This document shows positions 63,442 to 64,000 of a stretch of 64,000 nt of DNA, one piece after another. The DNA comes from an uncultured Methanobrevibacter sp. GTDB lineage: Archaea; Methanobacteriota; Methanobacteria; Methanobacteriales; Methanobacteriaceae. The stretch's first letter is position 1; every line of letters starts with the position of its first letter. The position numbers and the translations under genes were made by a program. The notes under the pieces are model-generated. The model saw only the letters and a program-made list of their open reading frames with translations. It was not told the origin of the DNA and did no database searches. The DNA lies in assembly GCF_947170395.1 (NCBI RefSeq), contig NZ_CAMVTE010000006.1:1-64000 (forward strand), given 5' to 3'.

Positions 63442-64000
63442 ATGACTAAAATCAAACTTGCTCTTTGTCAAATGAATGTTGTCGATGACAAAAAAGAAAA
63501 TTTAAAAAAAGCCAGCGCCATGATTGGTGAGAGTGCAGCTGAAAATGCCGATTTTATTGTTTTGCCCGAAATGTTTAACTGCCCCTATTCCAATGATAAA
63601 TTCATTGAATATCAGGAAGAAGAAAACACCAGCGAAACATTGAATTTAATTTCAAAACTGGCCTGTGAAAATAATACATACATCCTTGCAGGCTCAATTC
63701 CCGAAAAGGACAATGACAATCTGCACAATACATCCTATCTTTTTAACAGAAAAGGTGAAATAATAGCCAAGCATAGAAAAATGCATCTTTTTGACATTGA
63801 CATTAAAGACAGGATTACCTTTAAGGAATCTGATGTTTTAACAGCAGGAGACGACTTTACTGTTGCAGATACTGAATTTGGAAAAATAGGTATTGGAATC
63901 TGTTATGACATTCGCTTTCCGGAACTTGCAAGAATCATAGTGGAAAAGGGAGCGTTAATATTATTCTATCCAGGAGCATTCAACATGACAACCGGACCGG
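63442..64000 (+). CDS. Carbon-nitrogen hydrolase (nitrilase/omega-amidase-like), partial
   Basis: The first 186 codons of a nitrilase-superfamily amidase, cut by the window end. The catalytic Glu is in VLPEMFNCPYS (about 43), the Lys in HRKMHLFDID (about 113) and the Cys in GIGICYDIRFPEL (about 153), the complete Glu-Lys-Cys triad. The closest functional types are Nit2/omega-amidase and related enzymes acting on small omega-amides. The start ATG lies 45 bases after the preceding stop, beyond the terminator, so it has its own promoter or depends on read-through. Confidence 0.92.
   Translation, partial: MTKIKLALCQMNVVDDKKENLKKASAMIGESAAENADFIVLPEMFNCPYSNDKFIEYQEEENTSETLNLISKLACENNTYILAGSIPEKDNDNLHNTSYLFNRKGEIIAKHRKMHLFDIDIKDRITFKESDVLTAGDDFTVADTEFGKIGIGICYDIRFPELARIIVEKGALILFYPGAFNMTTGP

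Overview
The window reads as a chromosomal segment of a hydrogenotrophic methanogen of the order Methanobacteriales, most likely Methanobrevibacter. The DNA is AT-rich (roughly a third G+C by eye). Genes are archaeal (A-type/V-type ATP synthase subunits I and H, TiaS, NucS, NadX, a Thg1-like enzyme). A ycaO-tfuA pair of the type that modifies methyl-coenzyme M reductase is present, ribosome binding sites are mostly GGTGAT, and there are very large secreted adhesin-like proteins with papain-type domains, as is typical of gut and rumen Methanobrevibacter. I saw no rRNA, tRNA, CRISPR array, transposase or prophage.

Layout. 1-2.1 kb: start of the ATP synthase operon (minus strand). 2.2-3.0 kb: two small unknown genes. 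3.0-7.9 kb: a six-gene minus-strand operon with gaps of 1-36 bases: MmgE/PrpD dehydratase, U32-like TIM barrel, class I fumarase alpha subunit, short citrate synthase/citryl-CoA lyase, nitroreductase, membrane protein. It is preceded by two DUF3100-type membrane transporter loci (8.0-10.8 kb), one of them split into two ORFs. Together they look like an uncharacterised organic-acid uptake and conversion system. 11-21.7 kb: housekeeping genes (tiaS, HTH regulator, YbjQ, serA, a nadX-Thg1-JAMM operon, PRC-barrel, tRNA-binding protein, aldehyde dehydrogenase). 21.7-25.3 kb: a long non-coding gap, a minimal pilin/TadC-type locus with a truncated second copy of tadC, a transglutaminase-like gene and strong palindromes.

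25.4-35.8 kb: two divergent giant adhesin-like genes with beta-helix, papain-like and Ig-like regions. They share a nearly identical inverted stretch of about 260 bases, so recombination could shuffle their ends. 36-41 kb: AIM24 protein, a TetR-acetyltransferase-flavoprotein operon with two matching operators around its TATA box, a DUF4013 protein and an M24 peptidase. 41.1-44.6 kb: a tight operon of M50 protease, YcaO, TfuA and a LarE-like sulfur transferase, plausibly a McrA thioamidation module. 44.6-52.6 kb: an unknown gene with CBS and UspA proteins, an amidohydrolase, a zinc-ribbon protein and carAB. 52.8-57.8 kb: a compact SNF2 ATPase, nadC, rnz, mscS and nadA. With nadX these give de novo NAD synthesis from aspartate.

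57.8-61.2 kb: three tandem MetX-like alpha/beta hydrolases, two of which have lost their catalytic residues. 61.3-64 kb: nucS, an unknown gene, a zinc-ribbon membrane protein and a nitrilase-family gene cut by the window edge. Three genes (DUF3100, tiaS, the zinc-ribbon protein) appear to start at ATT placed correctly behind a Shine-Dalgarno sequence.
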